Translations under genes and position numbers: made by a program
Notes under the pieces: generated by a model
Told to the model about the DNA's origin: nothing
Databases searched by the model: none
What the model saw: the letters and a program-made list of their open reading frames with translations, nothing else
Shown: in pieces, positions 24,313 to 35,712 of the stretch
Position numbering within the stretch: the stretch's first letter is position 1
How the letters are laid out: the number at the start of each line of letters is the position of its first letter
Assembly (NCBI GenBank): GCA_037783545.1
Contig: JBBELK010001246.1
Location: forward strand, 1-64,000
Origin: Henricia sp. BOLD:AAB3569
Lineage: Eukaryota; Echinodermata; Asteroidea; Spinulosida; Echinasteridae
DNA length: 64,000 bases
Reading direction: 5' to 3'

Positions 24313-25197
24313 AGTATTACGGTTCTTGAGATATGAATTTTAAAAATAATAACCTTTGAATTTTTGTAATTTGACACCTGATGACGTCATGATACTATAC
24401 ATGCTGGTGAAAGTCTGCCGTAGGGCCTATGTCTGTATCTAATTTACTAACGATTCAGCTTGGTTTGATGGGCATTGTTACTGGTAAGTGTAAAAACTGA
24501 GATTTCCGTTTTCGTTGAACTTTGACCTCCAATTGACCCCAGAAGGAAGGGTCAGATGACAATGCCCACACGAAGAAAGTTGTAAAACAGAATGTCATCT
24601 ATAAACCTGCCAAATACGAAGATCCTGGGTCACGTGGTTTTCGAGACGGAAGCATTTTAAAATATGCATATTTTGGTTTTTTGGGAGGTGTAATTTGATA
24701 CTTGATGACGTCACGATGACGTCACGCTTGATGCCATCATAATATTAAACACGCTGGTGAAAGTCTGCTACAGGACCTATGCCTGTACTTAGTTTCTTAA
24801 AGATTCAGCTTGGTTTGATGGGCATTGTTGCTCAATAAGTGCAAAAATTGAGATTTTCGTTTTCGTTGAACTTTGACCTCAGATTGACCCCAGAAGGAAG
24901 GGTCAGATGAAAATGCCCACACGAAGAAAATTGTAGGCCATGATCTGATACATAAGCCTGTCAAATACGAAGATCATGGGTCACGTGGTTTTCCAGACGG
25001 AAGCATTTTAAAACATGCATATTTTGGTCATTTTTGGTTTGTAATTTGATACCTAATGACGTCACAATGACGTCACACTTGTATGCACATCTTCACATTG
25101 GGGTTGATGTTCCTACCAAGTTTTAAGTTGATAGCTTGAACCGTTTTGAAGAAAAGCTCTGGAAACGTTTGAGTGGAAAAAGAAAAAGAAAAAAAAA

Positions 25198-27289
25198 CTA
25201 GAGCTTGGCGTTTGTGTCTTTTACAAACGCAAGGTGATCGGGTGACATAAACATTGATCTTATGATGACGTCACACTTTTAAAATTGTTGAAAACTTGAG
25301 TTGGTCGATGTTGCAAAAGAAACATTCACACATCGATTGCCAGTATTGGAATTCTTAAGACATATGACTCTTTGATTATTATACGCTAACATTTTAGTGT
25401 GTGTCTGATGACGTCATTATTGGCCCAGTCAATCTCACCATGACGTCACTATTGTGTGCACAAATTGCTCAAGGATCTACTGAAGAACAAGTTCTTACAT
25501 GTGGTGAAATAATCTTTCGAATATATATTACAGTTCTCAAGATTTTGTCATTTGAGATCATATTACGTAACCACCGTGCACGTGATGACGTCATCATTGG
25601 TATAGTCATAAAGTCCACATGTGTGGGAACAATTCGTTCCGTAGAACTATGGTCAAATTTCCTACCACTTTGGCTCTATTTGCATTCAAAATGCTAAAAG
25701 CTGGCAAATTCTCAATTAACTTCCGGTTTAGACCGGAAGTAGGGGTCACACAGGGGTCATGTCAGTGTATGATTTTTGTTTAGTTCATTTAGACCTATAA
25801 TGCTGTGAAAGAATTGTTCTAGTATCTATTATGGTTCTTAAGATATGAATTTTGGAAATAATAACCTTTGAATGTTGGTAATTTGACACCTGTGACGACA
25901 TCATGACGTCACAATTTTGTGCACAAATTGTTCAACAATTTGATTAACATTAAGTTCTTCAATGTGGCGAAGGAATCATACCAATATCTGTTGTAGTTCT
26001 CAAGATACAGCATTTTAAAACAATTCAGCTCCAAATTTGCGTAATTTGACACCACATTACGTAACCACCGTCCATGTGAAGACGTCACCATTGGTATAGT
26101 CAAAAGGTCCATCATGTGTGGAAACATTTCGTTCCGTAGAAATATGGTCAAATTCACTACCACTTTGAATCTATTTGCATTCAAAATGCTAAAAAATTGC
26201 ACATTTTCGGACAACTTCCGGTTTGCACCGGAAGTAGGCGTCACACAGGGGTCATGACATCGTATGATTTGTTCAGTTCATTTAGACTTATCATGTTGTG
26301 AAAGAATTGTTCAAGTATCTTTTACGGTTCTTGAAATATGAATTTTGGAAATAATAACCTTTGAATTTTTGTAATTTGACACCTGATGACGTCATGATTA
26401 CGTCACACTTGATGCCATCATGATTCTATACATGCTGGTGAAAGTCTGCCATAGGGCCTATGTGTGTATCTAATTTACTAACGATTCAGCTTGGTTTGAT
26501 GGGCATTGTTGTTGGTAAGTGTAAAAACTGAGATTTTCGTTTTCGTTGAACTTTGACCTCCAATTTACCCCAGAAGGAAGGGTCAGATGAAAATGCCCAC
26601 ACAAAACAAATTGTAGCACAGAATGTCATCTATAAACCTGCCAAATACGAAGATCCTTGGTCACGTGGTTTTCGAGACGGATGCATTTTAAAATATACAT
26701 ATTTTGGTTTTTTGGGGTGTGTAATTTGATACTTGATGACGTCACGATGACGTCACGCTTGATGCCATCATAATATTATACACGCTGGTGAAAGTCTGCC
26801 ATAGGACCTATGCCTGTACCTAGTTACTTAAAGATTCAGCTTGGTTTGATGGGCATTGTTGCTCAATAAGTGCAAAAATTGAGATTTTCGTTTTCGTTGA
26901 ACTTTGACCTCAGATTGACCCCAGAAGGAAGGGTCAGATGAAAATGCCCACACAAAGAAAATTGTTGGCCATGATCTGATATATAAGCCTGCCAAATACG
27001 AAGATCATGAGTCACGTGGTTTTCCAGACGGAAGCATTTTAAAACATGCATATTTTGGTCATTTTTTTGTTGTAATTTGATACCCGATGACGTCACGGTG
27101 ACGTCACACTTGTATGCACACCTTCACATTGGGGTTGATGTTCCTACCAAGTTTCAAGTTGATAGCTTGAACCGTTTCGAAGAAAAGCTCTGGAAACGTT
27201 TGAGTGGAAAAAGAAGAAAAAAAAAAAAAAAAAAAGACAAAGAAATCGTACGATATCAATAGGTGATCGGGTTGAGCCCGATCACCTAA
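25198..27289 (-). mobile_element. Helentron-like element E2
   Basis: It lies head to tail with E1. Minus-strand 3' end: a hairpin of gcgtttgt and acaaacgc, then CTAG at 25198-25201. Minus-strand 5' end: cctattg next to the hairpin aggtgatcggg/cccgatcacct at 27261-27287. The interior is homologous to E1 without the 1.9 kb passenger, and includes repeated blocks containing the words gaactttgacct and gaaggaagggtcagatga, and many TGACGTCA sites. It has no coding capacity that I trust. Confidence 0.55.
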
Positions 27290-27399
27290 CTAGAGGTATG
27301 ACGTTTGTTGTTACAAACGCCAGGTGATCGGGGTAAATGAACATTTTGTGATGAATTTCAGACGTTGTTATCACCTGTGGAATGGCAAAAATTGAAGTT

Positions 27400-27522
27400 C
27401 AGCAGCCGATTTCACGAAACTTTACTCAATTGCGCAAGTCCACTTACGCCATTACTTGCGCAATAACTTATGGCGTAGGTGGACTTGCGCAATTGCGTAA
27501 AGTTTCGTGAAATCGGCTGCTG
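27400..27522. mobile_element. 123-bp palindromic MITE in E3
   Basis: Copy of 21714-21836 at the equivalent position, with the same cagcagccgatttcac ends and slightly better pairing in one arm (aattgcgcaag). Confidence 0.8.
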
Positions 27523-28082
27523 TATACACTAATCCGGTAACTAATATCTCCTCCCTGCATATCCGCCATAGCTGGGGGTTGATAGCTTGCACCGTTTTAA
27601 GATATGAATTGTTGAAATAATAATCTTTGAAATCTTGTAATGTGACACCTGTGACGACATCATGACGTCACAATTTTGTGCACAAATTGTTGAACAATAT
27701 GTTGAACATCAAGTTCTTAAATGTGGCGAAGGAATCATACCAATATCTGTTGTAGTTTTCAAGATACAGCATTTTAAAACATCTCGGCTCCAAATTTGCG
27801 TAATTTGACACCACATTACGTAACCACCGTCCATGTCATGACGTCACCAATGGTATAGTCAAAAGGTCCACATGTGTGGAAACATTTCGTTCCGTAGAAA
27901 TATGGTCAAATTCACTACCACTTTGAATCTATTTGCATTAAAAATCCTAAAAATTTGCACATTTTCAAAGAACTTTCGGTTTGGACCGGAAGTAGGCGTC
28001 ACACAGGGGTCATGACATCGTATGATTTGTTCAGTTCATTTAGACTTATCATGTTGTGAAAGAATTGTTCAAGTATCTATAA

Positions 28083-29997
28083 TTATAATTTAGGCAGTTT
28101 CAACCCTTTTATTTTAAAGCCCACATCGATTTAAAATCAGTGTCAATTGAAAGAGTGGTTATTGACTAGAAGAAATCTGTTTATTTTTTTCAAATCGGAT
28201 TTTGCATTGCGAAGCTACAGTCGGTTTGGATAATTGAAAACAGGGTAAAAATTCATCGGCAGGTCAAAGGTTATCCTATGTTTTTCTTTATTTCTAATTT
28301 GGCACCGACAATGGTCACTGTGGCTTATACTTTTGGTTATATATCTTTGCTCAACTCTATCCTGGATGGCCCAAAGTTGGTACAAACAACAGTTATTAAT
28401 ATATGTACAAGGACAGATAATTAATTTATATTTTAAATACCTCATTTGCATAATAAATTAATAATTTATGCAAAAACGGTCAATTTTCAAGGGAAAACTC
28501 ATTTTTCTCAAATTTATCTTAACCAGGTTTGATTATTACAATGCATCTTGCATCATTTAATTAAAGTATTTACTTTAATTAAATGATGCAAGACATTGTA
28601 ATAATCAAACCTGCTTAACTACAGATAATTAGTTTATATTGAAATCCCATAATTTGCATAATTTATGCAAAAATGTTGATTGTTAAGGGAACCTTATTTT
28701 TCCCCAATTAATGTTGAAAAATAGATTGATAAGAGATACTGATATAATCAAATCTGTCTATAGTCAAGATTGGGACTTGCATCAATAATTTAATTGACAT
28801 AATCAATCACTGTATGTGTTAATTACCAAGCCAATACTATTTTGGAGAGGTGTGGATTGAGGGCAGCAAAAAAGAATGACAGGTAGCGCATCCACACACA
28901 AACTGTACAACTTTCCAAATTGCTTACAAAGTTACATTAAATACAAAACAGAGAAGAGAATGACGTATTATTCTTCAGAGATAAATAATTTATGTTTTGA
29001 TCAAAACAAACGGATGTGGAGCCTAGAGGTTATATTTAAATCTTTACAAATAATAGTAATTACAGATGTTACTACGGGCAGGAGGCTCAACTATGGATGA
29101 CGATTCTGCATCATCAAGGGACTCGTACTACCCTTTTTCATCTTCAGGCTCACTGGTGGTATGTCACAGGACGAGGACCACAGAAAAGCTGCAAAAATAA
29201 TTGACAAAGAATAATATTACTCAACAAATTATTTGCCTTCATTTGTTAAGTAACAACTAAATATCTTTAATTGGTGTATCTGATATCACGTATTGTCTTT
29301 GAATGTTAATAAATTCAATATCAGTTACAAAATTGGCACACAATTTTGCACAGATTGACGTAAAACGCAGGTTTTCTAACGCTGCATCATTGCTTGTTTC
29401 ACGGGAATTACGAGATCATCGCGTATGCAGTGGGCACACCACCGCCGTACGTCCCGGCCCTACACACGGCGTGGAACTCGGTCGTACGTCGGTGTGGACA
29501 TTGCACGCGAGCGAAGTCTCGGATTCCTGCTCAACATGCCCTCCTAAAAGTACATTTTTGCGACAAATGGTAGGCCTTACGGACTTTTTGTCAGTATGGT
29601 AGGATTGTTTAATGTCTACTTTTGTATACATACCTTGTCGCTTGGTGATTCACGTTGATTATGGATCGCTTTATGGACGAGAAAAAATGTTTTTGATCGC
29701 AAAAGTTGCAACCCGCGGTCGATTTTGTACGCGAATGGACCCCAGGCTAGCTGGAAACATACTCTTTTCCGATGATGACGTTTCTAAGCCAACCGGCCAA
29801 TCAGAACGCGCAAATCTTTACCCGAAGTGTTCCGATCTTATTTAGCCCGATTCGTTTTAGCGTTGAAGTGTGTACCACTGACACGAACTCGCCGGAAGTT
29901 GTGTGTGCCCATAGGAATGTGCAGTAACCACGGGCGCTGTGTGTGGAGTATATGGGGCTCTCTGTTTACGATAACAGAAGTAGTCCGTCTGTGGAAC
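28083..29997 (-). other. Passenger segment in E3 (copy of 22398-24312)
   Basis: This is the same passenger as in E1 with very few substitutions. The donor-like and acceptor-like signals, the CCAAT-type box and the CpG-rich stretches are all retained, so it moved with the element or was duplicated with it. Confidence 0.4.
28519..28618. mobile_element. 100-bp palindrome nested in E3
   Basis: Counterpart of 22834-22933. The left arm has two changes (ttaacc for ttaagc, and cat for aat), while the right arm keeps cctgcttaa. Confidence 0.7.
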
Positions 29998-30967
29998 AGT
30001 ATTACGGTTCTTGAGATATGAATTTTGAAAATAATAACCTTTGAATTTTTGTAATTTGACACCTGATGACGTCATGATACTATACATGCTGGTGAAAGTC
30101 TGCCGTAGGGCCTATGTCTGTATCTAATTTACTAACGATTCAGCTTGGTTTGATGGGCATTGTTACTGGTAAGTGTAAAAACTGAGATTTCCGTTTTCGT
30201 TGAACTTTGACCTCCAATTGACCCCAGAAGGAAGGGTCAGATGAAAATGCCCACACAAAGAAAGTTGTAGCACAGAATGTCATCTATAAACCTGCCAAAT
30301 ACGAAGATCCTGGGTCACGTGGTTTTCGAGACGGAAGCATTTTAAAATATGCATATTTTGGTTTTTTGGGAGGTGTAATTTGATACTTGATGACGTCACG
30401 ATGACGTCACGCTTGATGCCATCATAATATTAAACACGCTGGTGAAAGTCTGCTATAGGACCTATGCCTGTACTTAGTTTCTTAAAGATTCAGCTTGGTT
30501 TGATGGGCATTGTTGCTCAATAAGTGCAAAAATTGAGATTTTCGTTTTCGTTGAACTTTGACCTCAGATTGACCCCAGAAGGAAGGGTCAGATGAAAATG
30601 CCCACACGAAGAAAATTGTAGGCCATGATCTGATATATAAGCCTGTCAAATACGAAGATCATGGGTCACGTGGTTTTCCAGACGGAAGCATTTTAAAACA
30701 TGCATATTTTGGTCATTTTTGGTTTGTAATTTGATACCTTATGACGTCACAATGACGTCACACTTGTATGCACATCTTCACATTGGGGTTGATGTTCCTA
30801 CCAAGTTTTAAGTTGATAGCTTGAACCGTTTTGAAGAAAACCTCTGGAAACGTTTGAGTGGAAAAAGAAAAAGAAAAAAAAAAAAACAAAAAACAAAAAA
30901 AAGAAATAAAGAAATCGTACAAGAGTAATAGGTGATCGGGCTGTTGGCCCGATCACCTAAAAAATAA

Positions 30968-33900
30968 CTAGAGCTACGTCTGTTCTATGAACAGATCGTA
31001 GGGCTTTTTCGAATTTTTAAAACTTTTTTTAAGCATGCTTAGCTTGCAAAATTAGATGTTATTTAATTTAAAAAATGTTTACCTTTAATGTGTTACCTTT
31101 AAAGGATTGATGACGTAATCAATGTTTTAACAACACAGACATGTTTGGTGGTCGACGCACTCTATAATCACCACTACTGGGCTAATTTGCGCAAACACTG
31201 CTTTTAAAGAGCATTTTATGACTTTTAATTTCGCCGCTAGAGGGCGCCCTTTTATGGAATGACGTAGAAACTTACATTTTTGGAAACCCTATTTACCTTA
31301 GACACTAACGCCCGCATCTCGGCAGCTTTCCCCACTTTCACAAAATAGGTTCATTTAAATGCACTTCCGGTTTCTACCGGAAGTGAGCAAGTTCACAGGT
31401 TATGGCGATATTTTTTGGATACCCCACCCTAGTCGAACTCAAACACCTTTGACCCCATCCAAATACCTCTTACCAGTTTCAAATGGCGAGGCAAAGTCTG
31501 TTTGACCAATAGGGAATGAGGTCAAATGTGAAGGCATGTGGGAATCTGAAAGACCTTTATTAATTATCGTATATGCCTAAAGAATCAAGATCGTAGGTCA
31601 AAGGTTGATTTTTTATGAAATTTTGCATATGGAAACATTAAATTTCATCCCCTTTAAACTTAACCTGATGACGTCATTATGACGCCATTGTTGGGTGCAC
31701 ACTTCTTCTACTATGTCTTTGATGTTACCAGGTTTGTTTAAGAACAACCTCAAGTTTGGGAACAACCTCAAAAAGTGCCGACAACGCCCATGCGTTATGT
31801 CAATGGGGGAAAAATCAGAAGAAGAAATAAACGGAAAAGCCAAAAGTTAACGACCTTTGCTAGTGATCGTATATGGGAAGGAATCAAGGTTGTAGCTCGC
31901 ATTTGTTAATATTTTATATTTATAATATTTGTATCACCTTTAATCTGACACGTGATGACGTCATTATGGGATCATCAGTTAAATACCTTTGTTAATGACA
32001 GTATATGGCGCAGGAATCACGATCATAGGTGAATCAGCTGATTTGTTACGAATGTTTGAATATGGAAAACATTAAATTGTATGTTCATTTAATCTTATAA
32101 CTGATGATGAACAGTTTTTGAGTTGTGTCAGTTTGCCTGGGTGGGGAAGTACTGCTATACAGATCTACCACTTCAAGGTGTTTGATGAACTGTGAGATAC
32201 CAAGTCATGGTGCAGGTAAAAACTTTTGATTACTTAATTAGCTCCTTGAGGAGTATCATAACATGTAGGTTCAGGATTTATACTAAGAGAGTCTTGAGCT
32301 AAATTTCATATAAAACAAAATAACATGTATATTATGTAAATAGTACAGAAGCCTTCATCGATTGAGAAAAAATTTGTTTAGATTTGAAAATATGGCAATT
32401 TTCAGTTTTTGCACTTTTAAAAACATCAATTAAGTTACTGTAAAATTAGTACTATTTGTAATAATGTCACATGGCGTTATAAATTAAATATTTAAAAAGT
32501 TTATCCTGAAAACTCAGTTTAGAGGCAATTTTGATTTCCCTTTGCGAATTATAAACTGTTCATTTTTAGTTTGTTTTGTTCACATTTGGGATGGAAATTG
32601 CGATGTTTACTCGAAATACTAATATACATATATTAGTCATCAAAGGCAGAAATCAGAGCACATAATTTGTTAAGATTAAAAAGAGTTTGGCCAAGGAGGA
32701 CAATTTCGTAATCAGATAAGTACATGTACTATATGTTTACACGTATTGCGCATTCTCTCTTTAGCTATACGTGTATCACTATGAGGGCGCTATATCACTT
32801 TCACGGTAGCAAAATGCGAGTGCATGGCCTGGCATGGTTTTACGCAAATTGTGACTTGGCTGAACTTTGGCTCTCAATTGACCCAGGAAGGAAGGGTCGG
32901 ATGAAAATGACTACACAAAGCAAATTGTAGCGCAGGATCCGATCTATAATGTCTGCTAATTATGAAGACCCTGGGTCATGTGGTTTTATAGAGGGAAACA
33001 TTTTACGAAATGCATTTTTTGCTAATTTTTATGAAGAAAATCCACTTTTTTGCCATTTTTAAATAATTATAATTACGTAATCATTGACGTCATAGTGATG
33101 TTGTACATGGTGGTGGAAGTTTGTGATGAGGCCCATGCCTGTACCTAGTTTTATGAAAATCAAGCGTACTTTAATAGCTAAAATTGCTTCATAAGTACAC
33201 AAAAACACAACAAATGTGAATTTTGAAATGGCTGAACTTTGACCTTCGATTGACCCAGGAAGGAAGGGTCAGATGAAAATGCCTACACAAAGAACATTGT
33301 AGCCCATGATCTGATCTATAATGTCTGCTAAATATTAAGACCCTGAGTCATGTGGTTTTATAGAGGGAAACATTATACGAAATGCATATTTTGGAAATTT
33401 TCATGATAAAAATCCACTTTTGTGCCATTTTAAAATTATTATAATTACGTAATCATTGACGTCATGGTGACGTTCTACATGGTGGTGGACGTTTGTGATG
33501 GGGCCCATGCCTGTACCTAGTTTTATGAAAATCAAGCATGGTTGAATAGCTAATATTGCTCCATAAGTACAAACAAATACAAAAAATGTGATTTTTGAAT
33601 TGGCTGAACTTTGACCTTCGATTGACCCAGGAAGGAAGGGTCAGATGAAAATGCCTACACTAAGAACATTGAAGCTCATGATCTGATGTAAATGTTTGCC
33701 AAATATGAAAACCCTGGGTCACGTGGTTTGGGCAAGGGGACCATTTTAAAAAGTGCATATTTCGGCAATTTTCCGCTTTTTAGGCATTTTTAAAGTGTTA
33801 TAATGACGTAACGGATGACGTCACAATGAAGCCATTCTTGGGTGCACACCTCTTATACTATGTCTTTGATGTGACCAAGTTTGGTTAAGATCAATGTTTG

Positions 33901-34092
33901 GGAACAACCTGAAAAAGCGCCGACAACGCCTATGCGCTTTGTCTATGGGAAAAAAATCAGAAGAAGAAGAAATAAACGGAAAAAAAAAAAAATTCTAAAC
34001 GAAAACAAAGGCTTTTTCGTCCTAAACGAAAAAGCCAAATAAAGAAATCGTACGAGAGTAATAGGTGATCGGGCTGTTGGCCCGATCACCTA
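30968..34092 (-). mobile_element. Helentron-like element E4
   Basis: Minus-strand 3' end: a 12-bp-stem hairpin (ctacgatctgttc with gaacagacgtag) two bases before CTCTAG. Minus-strand 5' end: the hairpin ggtgatcgggc/gcccgatcacc at 34064-34090, with a second perfect 11-bp-stem hairpin (ggctttttcgt/acgaaaaagcc) at 34010-34036. The interior has at least three diverged tandem blocks built around gaaggaagggtc and aatcattgacgtca. It is more diverged than E1-E3 and lacks the passenger. Confidence 0.5.
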
Positions 34093-34464
34093 ATTATTTA
34101 CAACAGTACGAACAGCAGGTACACAACCATTATAAAGTGTAAGACAGTACTACCGTTGCCGGCCTCCGGAAGTACTGATCGACAATGGTGCACCACCACA
34201 CCTAACAGAACAAGAACACCGAGTATGGTGTGGTGGCCACAATATATAGGCGTTATGACATAGCTTACATTCCAATTCCCAAGGGGCAAGGATATCTTAT
34301 ATTCCAAAGAACAATTGAAGTATCTTACAATAGTAAACAATTCTTGGAATACCTTATAGCGTTAATACATTCCACACTTTCTGAGAATACTTAATGACGT
34401 CATCACATATGCATATTAATAAATACATGAAACAATAATTGTGTTTGGCAGTAAAAGGGCAGTT

Positions 34465-34691
34465 GATCACGTTCACAGACGCCATCTTCGTAGGAAAACA
34501 TGCTACTGCGTATTAAACGCCATAAAGTATGCGCACGCACACGCTGGAACATGTTCCAAACGCGCGCTTGTTGCTCGAAATTTGTTCGAAATACGGCGCA
34601 ACCAATGCGCGTCACACAAAAAATACGCTCAAAATCATGATGCACGTGGCAATTTGTAGGAAGTGACGTCATTTGAACGTGATCAATTGCA
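34465..34691. mobile_element. Possible MITE with 16-bp inverted ends
   Basis: gcagttgatcacgttc on the left is matched by gaacgtgatcaattgc on the right with one mismatch. Two open frames overlap antisense inside (72 and 89 codons) and neither looks coding. Confidence 0.45.
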
Positions 34692-34700
34692 GGGATACAC

Positions 34701-34838
34701 TAAGGGCGTGTTTGTTTCGGAAGAATCCGCCGATCCCGAGATCTGCGCAGATGGTTCAGCTAGATCCAACTATGCATAGCGCTGAACCATCTGCGCAGAT
34801 CGGGGTCGGCGGATTCGTCCGAAACAAACACGCCCTTA
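34701..34838. mobile_element. 138-bp palindromic MITE
   Basis: The ends taagggcgtgtttgtttcgg and cgaaacaaacacgccctta are inverted copies. The arms continue through atccgccgatc and atctgcgcagatggttcagc with a loop of about 18 bp. It directly abuts a second palindromic element at 34839. Confidence 0.8.
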
Positions 34839-35006
34839 GGGATTAAAAGTAGGTTTGGCCAATCTTAAACACCCCGTTTAAAGCCAGCTGGGGGTCCTGG
34901 GCGCTGATAATGCCCGAGACGGCAGGCGATTGCATTATCAGCGCCCAGGACCCCTAGCTGGTTTTAAATGGGTTGTTTAAGATTGGCCAAACCTACTTTT
35001 AATCCC
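34839..35006. mobile_element. 168-bp palindromic MITE
   Basis: The ends gggattaaaagtaggtttgg and ccaaacctacttttaatccc are exact inverted copies. Inner arms include ccagctggg, ggtcctgggcgctgataatgc and their complements. Confidence 0.8.
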
Positions 35007-35168
35007 ATTCATAAATACCTTTTCGTGTAAATCGGTAAAACCCACCAATATTAGCTCGTCGTTGTGCCATGTTTTGCATTTACTTTTCTTACACCCACAG
35101 TATCAACACCGTACCGCGTTCGTACAACTGCTAGCTGTGCGTGATGTTGTTTTCGTTCGATCGCGCGC

Positions 35169-35246
35169 GTTACGCGTAACGCAGGCGTGTTGCGCGCGCA
35201 CGCCTGCGTTACGCGTAACGCAGGCGTGTTGCGCGCGCACGCACAC
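35169..35246 (+). repeat. 39-bp CpG-rich palindromic tandem repeat (2 copies)
   Basis: gttacgcgtaac begins at 35169 and again at 35208. Each unit contains gcaggcgtg, tgcgcgcgca and cacgcctgc, so the tract is both tandem and palindromic. It is very CpG-dense in an AT-rich setting. Confidence 0.75.
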
Positions 35247-35577
35247 GACCGGATATACGTGCACAATTTGCTTTCGGGCGCGTGCAGTTTCTTTGTGCAT
35301 GTGCGTGTTCCGTATACGCGCTGACTAGGGGACAAACGCGGGACAGCCGTCCGGGCATTATCACTATTCTTTCTAGCCTTGTCCAGGTCGCGTGTTTTTT
35401 TTTTACACCGCAGCGAGGGGTACAACCCAATTTGTCAACCCGAATAGAGCCTAAGTTTCCAATGACTGACACTTCTCGAGTGACAATCTTGGAAATAGTG
35501 ACAACTCTTACTCTCACTATTAGAGAAAAAGAAAAAACCGAGAAATTTCGGAAAATCCCAAACATGCATAGATTCGA

Positions 35578-35641
35578 ACCAGGGACCTTATGATTACAAG
35601 TCGAGCTCTCTTCTAACCAGACCACGAAGCTGGTTGCAAAC
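35578..35641 (-). repeat. tRNA-derived SINE head
   Basis: On the minus strand, an A box (gtggtctggttagaagag) and B box (ggttcgaatct) lie at tRNA spacing, with ttgtaatca in the anticodon region. Stem pairing is too poor for a functional tRNA. The SINE body would extend toward lower coordinates, but its end is not clear. Confidence 0.55.
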
Positions 35642-35654
35642 CGACCGCATTCAA

Positions 35655-35712
35655 AACCCTAAATTCCTTTAAAATAACCAACCCTAAACCCTAACCCTGA
35701 ACCCTAACCTAT
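35655..35712 (+). repeat. Interstitial telomere-like repeats (CCCTAA)n, degenerate
   Basis: Five to six degenerate CCCTAA units occur (aaccctaaatt, aaccctaaaccctaaccct, gaaccctaacc). CCCTAA/TTAGGG is the ancestral metazoan telomere repeat. The tract is short and flanked by SINE and unique sequence, so it is an interstitial remnant, not a chromosome end. Confidence 0.75.

Larger units (their letters stand above)
21604..25197 (-). mobile_element. Helentron-like rolling-circle element E1 (5' end truncated)
   Basis: Read on the minus strand, the 3' terminus is a 9-bp-stem hairpin (ggcgtttgt aaca acaaacgtc) followed about 10 nt later by CTAG and then TT. Just upstream lies cccgatcacct, the inverse of the 5' terminal word of intact relatives (aggtgatcggg). 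An asymmetric terminal inverted repeat, a terminal hairpin, a CTRR-like end and insertion between two T residues are recorded features of Helentrons (Helitron2). No Rep or helicase is encoded. The 5' end is lost in an A-tract where E2 begins. It carries two nested palindromic MITEs and a 1.9 kb passenger (22398-24312). Confidence 0.55.
27290..30959 (-). mobile_element. Helentron-like element E3 (near-identical to E1)
   Basis: The sequence repeats E1 at a constant offset of 5685-5686 bp with only scattered substitutions over about 3.6 kb, including both nested palindromes and the passenger segment (28083-29997). Unlike E1 it keeps its minus-strand 5' terminus, with the 11-bp-stem hairpin ggtgatcgggc/gcccgatcacc at 30931-30957. 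Its 3' terminus directly abuts the end of E2. Confidence 0.6.

Noticed and set aside
21604..34092. Penelope-like or LINE origin for the tandem array
   Set aside because: No reverse transcriptase, no target duplication and no hammerhead motif I could recognise; the hairpin, CTAG and inverted subterminal word fit a Helentron better.
35655..35712. Chromosome end
   Set aside because: Only a few degenerate CCCTAA units with ordinary sequence on both sides.
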